A DNA stretch of 64,000 nt from Pteria penguin (Eukaryota > Mollusca > Bivalvia > Pterioida > Pteriidae), in NCBI GenBank assembly GCA_035048485.1, contig CM068585.1, positions 18,904,501-18,968,500 of the forward strand, read 5' to 3'. A program made the translations under genes and the position numbers. The notes under the pieces were generated by a model. That model was not told where the DNA came from. It saw only the letters and a program-made list of their open reading frames with translations, and ran no database searches. This document shows positions 11,885-23,398 of this stretch, one piece after another (within the stretch, counting starts at the first letter, position 1; each line of letters starts with the position of its first letter).

Positions 11885-12290
11885 CCACAAAGAGGTCAAA
11901 GGTCAAACATCTTATTTCAGAATGGGAGCAAATATAGCACATCTTCAAACATTCTTCTAGATTACTCTGATGCATTTGATTTTCTTATGGGGTCGGTCAT
12001 CTAAGCAGCCGATATGAAGAAGCTTGTCAAAGAAGGGTCCCGCAAGGGCATTTGTCGTCCCGAACTTGATTCACCTCTTGATAGATCTGACCTTAAAACA
12101 ACAACACTTGTAGGCAACCTTAAGTACTTCATCCGTATCAAGTTTCATAAAATGTCCTCAGTTATTCTGAAGAATGATGTCGAAAATCTTAAAACTTAAC
12201 GGACCACAGACAGTGAACGGATAGACGGACGCCGGACGTATTGTATGGGACATAACTCACTTGAGTTCTGAACGTAGGGGAGCTAAAACT
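11885..12290. repeat. Dispersed repeat of molluscan type with DR1 box and GGACGCCGGACG end
   Basis: It opens with the direct repeat AGGTCAAAGGTCA near 11892 and ends 'acggatagacggacgccgga' followed by 'gggacataactcac'. Terminal 'gacagacggacg..ggac' strings of this sort recur near 830 and 44.3 kb. The short frame at 12014-12199 lies inside the repeat and is not considered a gene. Confidence 0.5.
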
Positions 12291-12957
12291 GCTTGGAAAG
12301 ATTTATCCTCTGTAAACCAATGTAAACTATCAGTCCCCGTGGTTGAGCCAAATGTTGCCATAGGACCTCCCCATGATAAAACATGAACGTTAAATACAAT
12401 TGTCGAGTACCAAATAAAAATTATTCTGGTTTGTGGTAATTATGAATAATATTTCACTAAGTTCTGCAAAATAAGCCCATGCAAAACTATCGTCACTGGG
12501 GCGGGGTGAACATTTTAGTGGAGTTTCCTTAAAAACTTACATCTTGATACTAAATGTCATAAAGATGTAGAACGTTTTAATTATTGTGAATGTATTTCGA
12601 GGAAATAATATTGACTATTATTGTGAACGATTTTGTTATTTTCATGTTTAACCGTTTTTAGTCTTTGTTTCAGAACACTAAGATCATTAAGTTCCATATA
12701 TTCTTTGGTATGTTTGATTGAAATCGATCCTGTAGCTCTGGAGAGCTCGTATATTGAAATACAAGTTTACGGTAGATATACGGAAAAATTCAAGTGAGCT
12801 AAAAGTAGAGAAAGGAGACTTTCAGTATAGACGGCAGCTTATCACATCAGTTTTCGTTTTATACCTACTGGCCCGATAAATATTCGGATGAAATATGAGC
12901 GTTAATCTCTGAACGTGTAAACCGGTACTGACCCATTTCTTCCGACCCCGTGTATCA
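12291..12957. other. No recognised feature
   Basis: AT-rich sequence without a clear frame or repeat. Confidence 0.4.
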
Positions 12958-13395
12958 CTACAATACATTTTCACTTACGAAACTTTTTGAATATAACCTA
13001 GTTTGCTTACACAACGTTTTCAGTTAAATATGTGAAGGTAAAACTTCTATTATGTAAGTATGACCGTACATATAACAAATGAGCCGATTATGGTTTGTAG
13101 AGAAACGCGACATGCATAGTCAATAAAACTTCTGTTCAGTTTCTATGCAAGCTAATACATTTCAAAGCAGAAAGATCGCGATGGAAATTTTGAGTTTATA
13201 TTATATGTAGTGAATTAGATAATACTTTTATTAATGATGCAATACTTTTTAATCAGACTCCAGGAAATGAGTATCTTCTGAAGAACGAAACTTTTATTAT
13301 AATTATTCATTCTAAAATCATCAACCAAACATGTATATCTGATGAATTTGAGAATCATGACTTTTAATTGCCAACTGTACATCAATTTTATGAAA
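12958..13395. repeat. Diverged local duplication, copy 2 with internal insertion
   Basis: It is the partner of 10955-11215. Homology is interrupted at about 13170-13330 by ~150 bp absent from copy 1 and resumes at 'tttgagaatcatgactttt'. Confidence 0.65.
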
Positions 13396-13468
13396 GGATG
13401 GAACCGTTGCTCCTTTTTGATCATATAATAACCGTACCAAGAAAAAAAAATGATATAAGTAATTTCAG

Positions 13469-13558
13469 ATCTAGAGGAGTGTCAGATCAATAAACTAAAA
13501 ATTGGGAAAGTGACGGAGCTGGAGGAACTTCAAGTTAAAAAATCAAAGATGATTTTCG
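13469..13558 (+). CDS. Candidate internal exon encoding a coiled-coil-like segment
   Basis: An acceptor 'taatttcag' and a donor 'TTCG|GTAAAT' bound exactly 90 bp. One frame is open throughout: two bases, 29 codons, one base, so the exon would be phase-symmetric. The 29 residues are charged and leucine/isoleucine-rich (LEECQINKLKIGKVTELEEL, then QVKKSKMIF) and look like a short coiled coil. No partner exon was found nearby and no family is recognised. A chance frame between cryptic sites is possible. Confidence 0.35.
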
Positions 13559-14320
13559 GTAAATTTTATGCAGTGCAGAATAATGATAAATTCTAGATGA
13601 TTCCCGGTATTTTCAACGTTATTAGAAAATTAACACTACTTCTAAGTTTTAGAATGCAACCGTTGTTTTTAAATTGTCAATAAAATTGTGTAGAGAATAA
13701 TTATGAAGGTATTTAAACCTTTTATCGGATTATGAAGATTGCGTAAAAGATGCAACGATGTAATATTATAATTCATAAATATAGAGAGTGATTTCAGATT
13801 TTTGTTACATTATTATGCAATTCTGCCTTAAGACATTCATTTGCATTTTATCTATTATTTTAGATATTACGTGAGAGTATAATTATCTTCCCATCATCAT
13901 AGGGAGTTTTTAATGGCAGTTATGTCATATAAGGTTTAACTACTGTCGCATTTGACTTAAATATATATACACAAGTTCCAAATTTTGGTTGTAGAAAAGC
14001 TTCATACATAAAAAATTGAAATGTAAAAAGGCAAGCATAGCGCTTGTACGAATCTATAAATATACTAGCGGAAAAAAAAGGCAAAGAAAAGAAAAAAGAA
14101 AATGTCTACACTTAAAAAGTATTCTTTGATCGCTCTTTATTCTGAAAGTACTTACTTTGTTAAATATCGCGTTTGATTCGCATTGAAATTTTTCTGAAAT
14201 TTCGATCTTAAGCGACACGTGGCAAGATACGTATATACGGACATCATATTTGCGTAATTGATTCCAATCAACTTCCTTGATCGGTAGAAGCATCCCTGTT
14301 TATCGATGGATAAGTACTCT
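13559..14320. other. No recognised feature
   Basis: AT-rich sequence. The minus-strand frame at 14054-14293 has no recognisable domain. Confidence 0.4.
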
Positions 14321-14324
14321 TACC

Positions 14325-15310
14325 ACAAGGAACAGATTGCCACAGGCCAACATCCTTCCTCGACGTCTTGTTCGGCTCCCGCCTCACAGTATTGCGAGGT
14401 AAGCGTGGTGTAGGAGGCAGCATTGTTTAAAAAACAGGGATTGGGCGGAATTTCTGTTGACGGACGAGTCGAGATTTCATCTGGACAGCAGTGACGGTCG
14501 TGTTCGGGCTTAGTGCCGGAGAACGTTACATTGACGCCTACGTTATCCAGCGCCGCTCCTTCGACGGAGAGAGCGTTATGGTCTGGAATGGAATTCTGGC
14601 ACATAAAAGGATCCCTTTGATGATACTGGAAGGCAGATTAAATAGTATACGCTACCGTGACGAGATTGCACGTCAGCACGTCGCTCTATTATATTCACAA
14701 CTTTCAGAAGCCGGCGTGGCCTAGTGGTATCGCGTCGGACTCCTGATCAGGAGGCCGGGGTTCGAGTCCCGCTCTGGTCACGCCGGTGTCATGTCTTTCG
14801 GATGAGACAGTAAAAACCGAGGCCCCGTGTCGTGGTATGCATGGCACGTTAAAGATCCCTCACTGCTTCGGGTGGGTCCGTTGCAAAGGTCAAAATTTGT
14901 ATGCCCCGCATCAGACAGATGCCGTCACCATATACATGAAATATTTTTCGTGTGACGTAAAAGAAAAATCAATCAATCAATCAATCACAACTTTCAGCGT
15001 AACGTCATTCACCAGTAGGAAAACGCACGACCGCACACGTTATTAGTAAATATCTTCAGCGGCAAAACGTGAATGTGCTACCCTGGTCTGCGATGTCACC
15101 AGATTTATTGCCTATAGAATATGTTTGAGATGAAATGGAACGACGTCTATGCCAAGAGCCAACCTTTCCTGCTACGTTGGACGCTTTGTGTCTTTATTGC
15201 GCATGTGGCGGACCACTCCTGCATAACATGATTCATTCAATGTGTCGTAGATGTGAAGAATGCATCGGTGCAAATGGAGGACACACACCCTATAAAACTT
15301 GTGAGACCTT
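14325..15310 (+). pseudogene. Tc1/mariner-type transposase, dead, split by a SINE
   Basis: Translated pieces follow the order of a Tc1-like transposase: an arginine-rich segment with ANILPRR near 14350; the first catalytic region with LLTDESRF near 14450-14475; then VIQRRSFDGESVMVWNGI near 14538-14600; LNSIRYRDEI near 14637-14667; after the SINE, LPWSAMSPDLLPIEYVWDEM-like sequence near 15080-15135 (interrupted by a TGA) with the second catalytic Asp and Asn/Ile-Glu region; and finally CRRCEECIGANGGHTPY near 15250-15295. Several frameshifts and stops separate the pieces, and the SINE at 14708-14984 interrupts the catalytic domain. The N-terminal DNA-binding domain is mostly missing and no terminal inverted repeats were found. 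The family normally encodes about 340 residues that cut and paste the element at TA sites; this copy cannot do so. Confidence 0.9.
14708..14984 (+). mobile_element. tRNA-derived SINE, full-length copy
   Basis: The head is tRNA-like, with an acceptor stem GGCGTGG/TCACGCC, an A box TGGCCTAGTGG and a B box GGTTCGAGTCC, both matching RNA polymerase III consensus. Alignment by eye to tRNA-Arg puts CCT at the anticodon position. The central domain has landmarks 'tctttcggatgagacagta', 'catggcacgttaaagatccc' and 'cttcgggtgggtccgttgca', and the tail is 'gtgacgtaaaag' followed by (AATC)n. A 13-bp duplication, TCACAACTTTCAG, lies at 14695-14707 and 14985-14997. The body fits the MetaSINE-type families known in bivalves, an assignment from memory. 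Three other diverged copies lie at 19.0, 23.4 and 53.3 kb. Confidence 0.92.
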
Positions 15311-16246
15311 TTTGCTCCTTTATTTTCAGTGGCTGTTCGTATCAACCATAATGGACAGAATCCGTAATTTGATCTTTAAATTGAAAGACAATGCATTATA
15401 TTAAATAATAATACACATAATGCAACACATTATGTTGTATATGAATCAATAAATTAAATTATTTAAATTCTCAGTTTCTTTTTTTTCTGTTAGTATATCA
15501 AGGTGTTTCTAATGTAGGGGAAATGTCAACCGGTCAGGTCTTCTGAAGCTATCAAAAGAGTTTGCGGTATGATTTTTACTAATTGAACAGTGAAAAAGGC
15601 TACAAGAGCTGACTAAATCCAACAAAATTAGTGAAATTTGTAGATAAGTAAAATACTGATTTCGAACAGGAATGTTTATTTTACAACAGAAATAAGTAAA
15701 ATGGCATTAGAACCGCTGTTATGCCAAAGCTTTACCCACTGTGTTGAACCCAGACATAAATTTAGTATAAACATTTTAACCAACATTGCGATCACGATTA
15801 GTTACATCACACCACCTTAGTAAAATCGCTCCAACAAGTACCACACTTAAGTAAGTAAGTTAACATATCAGGCAATAGTTATATACAAACAGGTATTTAT
15901 AGCGACCATGAAAATTGCGGATATTAATTGAAGACGCGAGTTTTCGTATCCTTTCGTTTTTTCGCATATTGAATCAGTTGAGATACTCAAGTTATGAGGG
16001 AATAACGATGTTAAGTTAGAAATTAGAAAATTGCAGTCATCGTGTTTTGTCAATATTGTGTAAACGATCTAAGTGTGAAGTCTAGAATCGAATTCTTATG
16101 TATTTTTAACTTAGAGTTTGTATAGATAAATTGCGCTATATAATTATTAAAAAATTCAAAAAGAAAATACACATTCAATGTATCTGGATATGTGGTCAAC
16201 ATTTTATGTTGTGTCAGAAGTTTTTAAACAAATCCAGCATCGTACG
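15311..16246. other. No recognised feature
   Basis: AT-rich sequence after the transposase remnant. I found no matching inverted repeat for the Tc1 element here. Confidence 0.4.
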
Positions 16247-17018
16247 AGATAAAGGAGGAATGGCGACACCTGACTCTGCTATATGAGAATACTCGCCACG
16301 GACATACAGAGATAAAGGAGGAATGGCGACACCTGACTCTGCTATATGAGAATACTCGCCACGGACATACAGAGAATAAAGGAGGAATGGCGACACCTGA
16401 CTCTGCTATATGAGAATACTCGCCACGGACATACAGAGAATAAAGGAGGAATGGCGACACCTGACTCTGCTATATGAGAATACTCGCCACGGACATACAG
16501 AGATAAAGGAGGAATGGCGACACCTGACTCTGCTATATGAGAATACACGCCACGGACATACAGAGAATAAAGGAGGAATGGCAACACCTGACTCTGCTGT
16601 ATGAGAATACTCGCCACGGACATACAGAGATAAAGGAGGAATGGCGACACCTGACTCTGCTATATGAGAATACTCGCCACGGACATACAGAGAATAAAGG
16701 AGGAATGGCGACACCTGACTCTGCTATATGAGAATACTCGCCACGGACATACAGAGAATAAAGGAGGAATGGCGACACCTGACTCTGCTATATGAGAATA
16801 CTCGCCACGGACATACAGAGAATAAAGGAGGAATGGCGACACCTGACTCTGCTATATGAGAATACTCGCCACGGACATACAGAGATAAAGGAGGAATGGC
16901 GACACCTGACTCTGCTATATGAGAATACTCGCCACGGACATACAGAGATAAAGGAGGAATGGCGACACTTGACTCTGCTATATGAGAATACTCGCCACGG
17001 ACATACAGAGAATAAAGG
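16247..17018. repeat. Minisatellite, 63/64-bp unit, about 12 copies
   Basis: The unit runs GATAAAGGAGGAATGGCGAC...CTGACTCTGCTATATGAG...CGCCACGGACATACAGA and is almost identical between copies. Copies are 63 bp ('gagataaagg') or 64 bp ('gagaataaagg'), interspersed along the array. Units are open on both strands in some frames, giving 21-residue periods (ENTRHGHTEIKEEWRHLTLL on plus; SLYVRGEYSHIAESGVAIPP on minus), but the one-base length changes break any long frame. The array is therefore not regarded as coding. High identity suggests recent expansion. Confidence 0.97.
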
Positions 17019-17620
17019 CTAATTTCAGAAAACATCACAAAAATATTTGAGAGTTAATGTAGTTGTAGTACCAAACTTGAGAGCGATTGACAAAAAAAGC
17101 ACGATTAGCGACTCTTGTTACAATGTTTTCCATTATATAAAGTGGAAATATTCAAAATTCTTTGGAAAATTCAAATGAGGCATTAAAAAGATTCCTTAAA
17201 TCAAATACCTACGTTCCTGTATTTGCACTTTTTAGATTGGAATTTCGATTATGGTAATACAGAAGTTTTACTTCTTTTCACTCTTGACGTTGATGTCATG
17301 TGACGTTTTTGATCAAGTGGCTGGATGATTTCTGTATATGATACCTCACTTATCTCATTGAACAAATCTTTGATTGACTTGGGAACAGGAGGGAATCAAC
17401 TTCTTAACAAGAAGATAATAAAACGACTTACATGTCATGTGCACGCTATTCGATGTTACAGGAACACAAGTACTACTACAGGTAATCTCAAATGTAAAGA
17501 AGAAACAACGTGGGTAACAGACAATAGCAACTCTGATGTTAAACTTTAACAGTTTTATATGTAGGCCTACCTGCTTGATCCGATTTACAACGTATATCAT
17601 GATGAATAGGTCATGTAATG
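17019..17620. other. No recognised feature
   Basis: Short frames at 17325-17549 and its opposite strand have no recognisable domain. Confidence 0.4.
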
Positions 17621-17702
17621 TTGGTTGGTTGGTTGATTGGTGTTTTACGTCGCTTTCAACAATATTTCAGTTATATCGCGACATGGAAGCAGGAGGTTAC
17701 CA
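17621..17702 (-). mobile_element. SINE 3' end fragment
   Basis: Read on the minus strand it is 'aacctcctgcttccatgtcg ... gttgaaagcgacgtaaaac' then 'accaatcaaccaaccaacc'. It matches 42310-42412 on the plus strand. The GACGTAAAA plus (AATC)-like tail resembles the end of the SINE at 14708-14984, but the body is different. Confidence 0.7.
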
Positions 17703-17720
17703 AGTCATGTAATGTAAATG

Positions 17721-17771
17721 TTGATATGTTTACAATGTTGATATGTTTACAATGTTGATATGTTTACAATG
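17721..17771. repeat. 17-bp tandem repeat, three copies
   Basis: TTGATATGTTTACAATG is repeated exactly three times. Confidence 0.95.
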
Positions 17772-19020
17772 TTCAATGTTGAATACCATGTATGAATCAG
17801 CATCACCAATAGAATATATTGACTATTATATGTGTTACATTTGCACAGCAGTGGCTCATGTCGACATATAATGCCTATTCGGCAATGCTGCTCAAAACTG
17901 ATACTACTGAAGTTCAAACTAACTACCATGTAAATATATCGTGCAAAAGTTGAACGCTTTCAAAAATGTTGTGAGTTGACGCGTCACACAATAATGAAAT
18001 TCAACAAGTTGAAAAACCTCTTAAATCATAAATGAAAGCAGCACGCATACTATTATATTTATACAGTAATGATGCACCAGCACCTCTGTATTACAAAAAT
18101 TTATATTAGGTAGAGTTTAAGAAATCTAAGGAATGCTCACATTTTTCAACGCTATTTGAACAGAAAAAGCGCTTCTGCGTAGACATGCATATAGTTTTAA
18201 AGATAAAAGAAACAAAATAACATCGTGGCATGTGAATGAGTTAATATTAACGAGTTATGAAAAAAATATATATATATCGTTAAGTTGGCTTACAGTAATG
18301 TGAAGTATGAAATAGTTAATCTTATATCATTGGGAAACTAAAAACAACATACTCCATGGATATGCATGGACCATTGGACAAAAAGATGCGTGTCCTTTAT
18401 ATCTCGTAACATCCACCATATATTTAAATGAATACTAAAATAAGACTACCATAAACAATTTAAACATAGACAATTAAAACTTGGGATCCCAGCTTGGGAG
18501 AAAAGAAATATAGAAAAGTACGAATATGTACCTCCTCACAGGCACCTGGTCTCACTTCGATTTTATTGGGGTTCGCATTTGTCTGAATATGACACTATAC
18601 ACGATATTGTCCTTTTAGTCTATGGACTATAGGATATGGTTTACCCTTCGGTACTTCTTCGTTTCTTTTACTTCCATTTTTCTTGCCATAGTAACACCAA
18701 TTTAAATCTTTAGCACCATAATTACAAAAATAGTCTAGATACACATGCAGGGATAACAAACACTTTTGAATATCTTTAATACAAGTCAAAAGGATGAAAA
18801 GGGACATATATGGATTCCAAAAAAAACCAAAAGTGGGATAGGTGCCTTAGAGGAGTAGGCATTTAATCCAGTTAGATTTTTAGACGAAACATTTCAAACA
18901 GAAAGGGATGTGGGTATGTGAGTATACGCGCTTTTACTACAAGGAGTCTTAATTAAACATTATATAGAAGGACTCAATATACTGTTTGTTTGATTTTTGC
19001 TTCTCACCAATACAAGATTT
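17772..19020. other. No recognised gene
   Basis: AT-rich. A 19-base string CCCTTCGGTACTTCTTCGT near 18645 recurs near 19480 without wider homology that I could see. Confidence 0.4.
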
Positions 19021-19024
19021 TTCC

Positions 19025-19255
19025 CGTATATGGTGGCGGCATCTTGATGCACTGCAAAGGAATTCATACCTTTGCAACAGACATATCCGAAACACCGAGG
19101 ACTCTTTTTACGTGCTACGTCCACCTTGAAACTGGACATCGGTTTTTACTGTTTCATTCGTACGCCGGACGGCGGGACACCAACGTGTCAACCAGATTCA
19201 AATCCAGGACCTTTGGGTGATGAACCAATTATGCCATCACTTGAATTATCCGGTT
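19025..19255 (-). mobile_element. Diverged SINE of the 14.7-kb family
   Basis: On the minus strand the central domain is recognisable: 'gaaacagtaaaaaccgatgt', 'gcacgtaaaaagagtcctcg' and 'tgtttcggatatgtctgttg', then 'ccgccaccatatacggg'. A degraded B box, GGATTTGAATCTGG, lies at the tRNA end. It is clearly older than the copy at 14.7 kb. Confidence 0.8.
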
Positions 19256-19389
19256 AATAATGACACATAATTAGCTTGCATATTGTTTTATTTTTACGCA
19301 CTATTTAGCAGGTCCAGTTGACATGCAATTTAGATTTTGTAGGGTAAAATGGTTAAATCGGTACTTTTGAACTAGACTGAATGTAAAGT

Positions 19390-19720
19390 TTGTTAATTAC
19401 ATCAACTCTTTTGATCTCCATTAATATTAGTCAGTTCTATTAACACTTTTGGTCCCAGCGAAAGTAATCTCTGTTGGTTCCCTTCGGTACTTCTTCGTGA
19501 TTTACCAAGTACTTCACCAACGCACTTGTCCATTTGATTTAATATTTGTCAGTTTTATTAATAATTTTTGTCTCCATTGAACATAAATTCTTAATTCTAT
19601 CGGCATTTTGGATCTCCAGTAAACGTAGTATTTGTCGTTCTGTCAAAACGTTGCACCTCCTTTAAAAGTCATATTTGTTAGTTCTGTAAACCTCTGTTTA
19701 TTCTGGTCGTCTAGACTCAA
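19390..19720. repeat. Very degenerate ~60-bp tandem repeat
   Basis: Phrases such as 'ttttgatctccattaatatt' and 'tttgtcagttttatta' recur about every 60 bp (near 19408, 19535, 19610 and 19680). Boundaries are uncertain. Confidence 0.4.
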
Positions 19721-20200
19721 CAGTTAATACATTTTTAGGAAGTAACATGTTTCACACTGCTTTGTGTTTCTTAGTTTTGATAAGATTTACTACGTACGAG
19801 AATACTGCCAAGCTGCTTGAAACAGTGATTTGCGGAAATGTCGAATGACGCCAAAACAGTGAGAAAACGGTTAAGATATTGTTCAAAGATGTAATTTTCG
19901 ATTCAGACTGAAATCAATTATTTCACTAAAGTGAGCAATCAGCAATGGAAAATCGCAAAAATAAGAAATTTCACGGATATAGTGCATTGTATGTCAACTC
20001 CCGCCTCTGCCCTCTTACTTGAGGTAATGAAGACTGTGTCAATGACTTTGTTTAACAGTTCTTTGCTGTACACCTTATTGAATATACAAACATACACTTC
20101 ACATAATAACATCTCATATTACATAAGATAATAGTGATGAGCTCACTTTTAATCATTCAAAATTTAAGGAAATGACACAACCGTAGTAGACTTGCCTATC
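19721..20200. other. No recognised feature
   Basis: AT-rich sequence, no clear frame or repeat. Confidence 0.4.
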
Positions 20201-20201
20201 T

Positions 20202-20232
<31 letters not shown>

Positions 20233-20233
20233 A
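20202..20233. repeat. (AG)n microsatellite with G run
   Basis: AG dinucleotides run into a homopolymeric G tract. Confidence 0.95.
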
Positions 20234-21180
20234 GTGCACGTGAACTCTTCTGACCTCAAAGTTATTTTACTTGCATAATTCTTAAAAGACACTTTAACTG
20301 TTTGAAGCATCGAGTTTATAACAATGTGAAAATGGTATCAGATTTCACGTTTGAAGGAGGAATGGTAATTCGACCACAAAGATTTTATGGTTGCATTGTT
20401 TATTATAATCAAATAATGTCGGGGTGTGTTGATTCTTTCTTATACATATATGTGTAGAAACAACCCGGATTGTCCCAGCACTAGTGTTCTTTTAACCAAA
20501 ACTTTCAGTAAGTCTTTTAAGGGTGGCACTAATATTTCTGTGACAATCTGATTACCGTTATTAATCTTAGAGGTTTATTTTAAATTATCAATGCAATTTT
20601 ATGAAGTGCAAGTGTCAAACGGAGGATTTAGAAGATAACAAATATGGAACCACTGTTTCCTAATTATCAATAGCTATTATTAGTTAATCGATCTAATGTC
20701 AAATAAATACAATTCCAATTTTTTATGTATTTAATTAAAATGATTGCTTGGACAGATGGCAAAAAGTAGAAGGTATACTTTGTTTCCATTAAAAGGAATA
20801 AATACAATAAAATCTATCGTAAAATGTTTTATATATGTATTCATTTACATGACTATATGATGAAATAGAGAAAGTTAATTTTTATATACATGTATCTTCA
20901 TATACTTGTACATACTGTAATATTATATACATTGATGATGATACATGCACCACAAGTTTGGCTAATTGATTATGGTGAATGAAATACAGCATCAAATGAG
21001 TCTTCATTACTCAAGTAAGTTTTTAGAATGTGAAAGTTAGTAAGTATACTAGAGTGTAATTCGGAAAACATTGATGAATCTATATTACAAACAGATGTTG
21101 AATTTTTTATGAATGCTAAATCAAAGCTCCAGGCATAGACAATATTATGTCTTTATCCCTGTTCTGACTCGTCTGCTTAA
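20234..21180. other. No recognised gene
   Basis: AT-rich. The last part may belong to the LINE remnant that becomes recognisable at about 21198. Confidence 0.4.
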
Positions 21181-21197
21181 CACTGTATTTTCAAAAG

Positions 21198-22110
21198 ATG
21201 TATTTATTCACTGTTGGACGGAAGGTATTCTTATACCAGTTTACAAAAGGTGACTCAAATGATACTGATAACTGCAGAAGCATTACATTGATAAGTTGTG
21301 TATCAAAACTCCTCACAGCATTGCTACCGCTAAATAGAAGATTATTTGAATGGTCAGAAAAATATCACGTCATACCAGACACCCAGTTTGGATTTTGGCA
21401 CTGTCGATATTGTTTTTCGCCACAAAGTATTATTAAACGGTCACTAAGCCAGAAAAAGAAATTATTTTGTTGTTTTGTGGACCTCAGTAAAGCATTTGAT
21501 AGTGTAAATAGACAAAAGTTAATAATCATATTAGCGCCATCAGGAAATACAGGCTAGCTTGATAAGATTATTCAGTCATTATATTCAGACATAAAAACGT
21601 GTTCGATATAATGGTGAAATATCCGATTTCACAAAGGTCACAAATGGTTTATTACAGAGGAAGGGGCTTTCACTTTTTTTTTTATTTTCACTGTTTACAA
21701 ACGATTTTGAAAAATGTGTAATAAGTAATGCCTCTGATAATGTTGAACTTAGAGACCTGCCACTTACTTTTGCTCCAATATACATATGACACTATGGGTT
21801 TTTTTCAGATTCGGTAAGTGGTTTACAATGTATGTCAAATTGTCTACAATATGTGAACAAAATGGGAATATTAATGTTAATGTAAACCCACCCCCCCGAA
21901 AATTCTTGAATTTAGAAAAAGTTATAGACTCAATAGAAATTGTGCTTGGTTTTATGATGGAAAACAGACTGAGATTTGTAGATCATTTCTATTATATGAG
22001 AATCACATTAATTTATAATGGTAATTTCAATAGAACACAAATAGATCAAGCAACCAAAGACGGAAAAAGTTTATTCCACATACTGAACATTTATAATGAA
22101 TAAAGTCTCA
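21198..22110 (+). pseudogene. Decayed non-LTR retrotransposon (LINE) reverse transcriptase
   Basis: The first frame (21198-21557) carries reverse-transcriptase signatures: GDSNDTDNCRSITLISC near 21249-21300, a WSEKYHVIPDTQFGF region near 21352-21395, and motif A as CCFVDLSKAFDSVNR near 21467-21512. After a stop and frame changes, motif B survives as a degraded NGLLQRKGLSLFFLFSLFTN at about 21640-21705. The catalytic YADD box expected near 21775 is replaced by unrelated residues and a stop. A last frame (to 22103) looks like the thumb region (RFVDHFYYMRITLIYNGNF). The endonuclease domain and the 5' part are missing. This is a dead, 5'-truncated copy of a jockey/CR1-like LINE; the exact clade is uncertain. 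Confidence 0.85.
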
Positions 22111-22186
22111 GTGTATAAATTAAAAATTAAATGTAATTGCTATACCAAGCATTCTGAACTATTGTTCTGAATTGTGGAGTTTTCAT

Positions 22187-22219
<33 letters not shown>
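22187..22219. repeat. (GA)n microsatellite
   Basis: GA dinucleotide run with one AA interruption. Confidence 0.95.
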
Positions 22220-22512
22220 CAACTCAATTTTTGTAAGCAGACGTTACATGTAGGTGTAAAGAAGAGTACCTCTAGTTTTACGATGTATTCTGATTAAGGT
22301 ATACCTATCTATTTATTTATTTTGATAAAATGAAATCAATCGTCATATAAAAGAATTTCGAATAACCGTATTTATCTAAAATTTTGCAAAAAAGCGTTCC
22401 ATAGTAGGTTTGAAATAAAACACAATAAAATTATTTCTTCTTGATAGAGATCTCTATGTACCATTTGTTATGTATAGTGTATTTTCAGATTTAAGTTTAC
22501 CAATAAAAACGT

Positions 22513-23322
22513 CACCTAACAACCCGAGATTATACTTAGCAACCCTATATTATGCCAAACAACCCGATATAATATTTGACAACTCGATACGATACCTGCC
22601 GACCCGATATGATACCTGCCAACCTGATATGATATCTGGCAAAACGACATGATACCTGAAAACCCGATATAATACCTGACAACTCGATACGATACCTGGC
22701 AACACGATATAATACCGATATGATACCTGACAACAAGATATAATACCTGACAACTCGATACAATATCTGACAACCATATATAATACCTGATAACTCGATA
22801 TGATACCTGACAACCCGACAGAATACCTATATGATATCTGACAACCCGAATATAATTCCTGACGATCCGATATGATACTTGACAGCACGACATAATACTT
22901 GCAAACAAATATAATACCAGACATCCCGATATAATACCTGACGGCCTGATAAAAAATACCTGACGACCCAATATGGTACCTGATAAACCGATATAATACC
23001 TGACAACTCGATATGATACCTGACAACCTGATATAATACCTGACAATTCGATGTTATACCTAACAGCACTATATAATAAGTGACAACTCAATATGATACC
23101 TGACGATCCGATATAGTATCTGTCAACTCGATATAGTACCTGACGACCCGATATGACACCTGACAACCCGACGACCTGACGACCTGCTATTACACTTGAC
23201 AGCACTATATAATACCTGACGACCCGATATAAAACTTGACAACACGATATAATAGCTGACAACCCGGTACAATACCTGACAACTGAATATGATATCTGAC
23301 ATCCCGATACAATACCTGACAC
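22513..23322. repeat. Minisatellite, 20-bp unit, about 40 copies
   Basis: The consensus unit is GACAACCCGATATAATACCT, with frequent changes (ACTCGATA, GATACC, GGCAAC). Because 20 is not a multiple of three and the minus strand rarely makes a stop, long minus-strand frames cross it, including one of 268 codons. These are products of the repeat, not genes. Confidence 0.95.
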
Positions 23323-23398
23323 TGTAAAGGACCCTGGTTTTCAATTACCATAATCATGAATGAAATTGACACGGGGACTTTTACTGTCATACTTAGAA

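Noticed and set aside
16214..17038. Family of ~60-100-residue proteins on both strands
   Set aside because: Overlapping frames of one minisatellite, broken whenever a 64-bp unit occurs.
18643..19500. 19-base exact match CCCTTCGGTACTTCTTCGT at two places
   Set aside because: No extended homology on either side could be seen; it may be chance or a remnant too short to classify.
22516..23322. 268-codon minus-strand open frame
   Set aside because: It is produced by a 20-bp tandem repeat that lacks stops on that strand. All three minus frames are long, and the residues simply repeat every 20.
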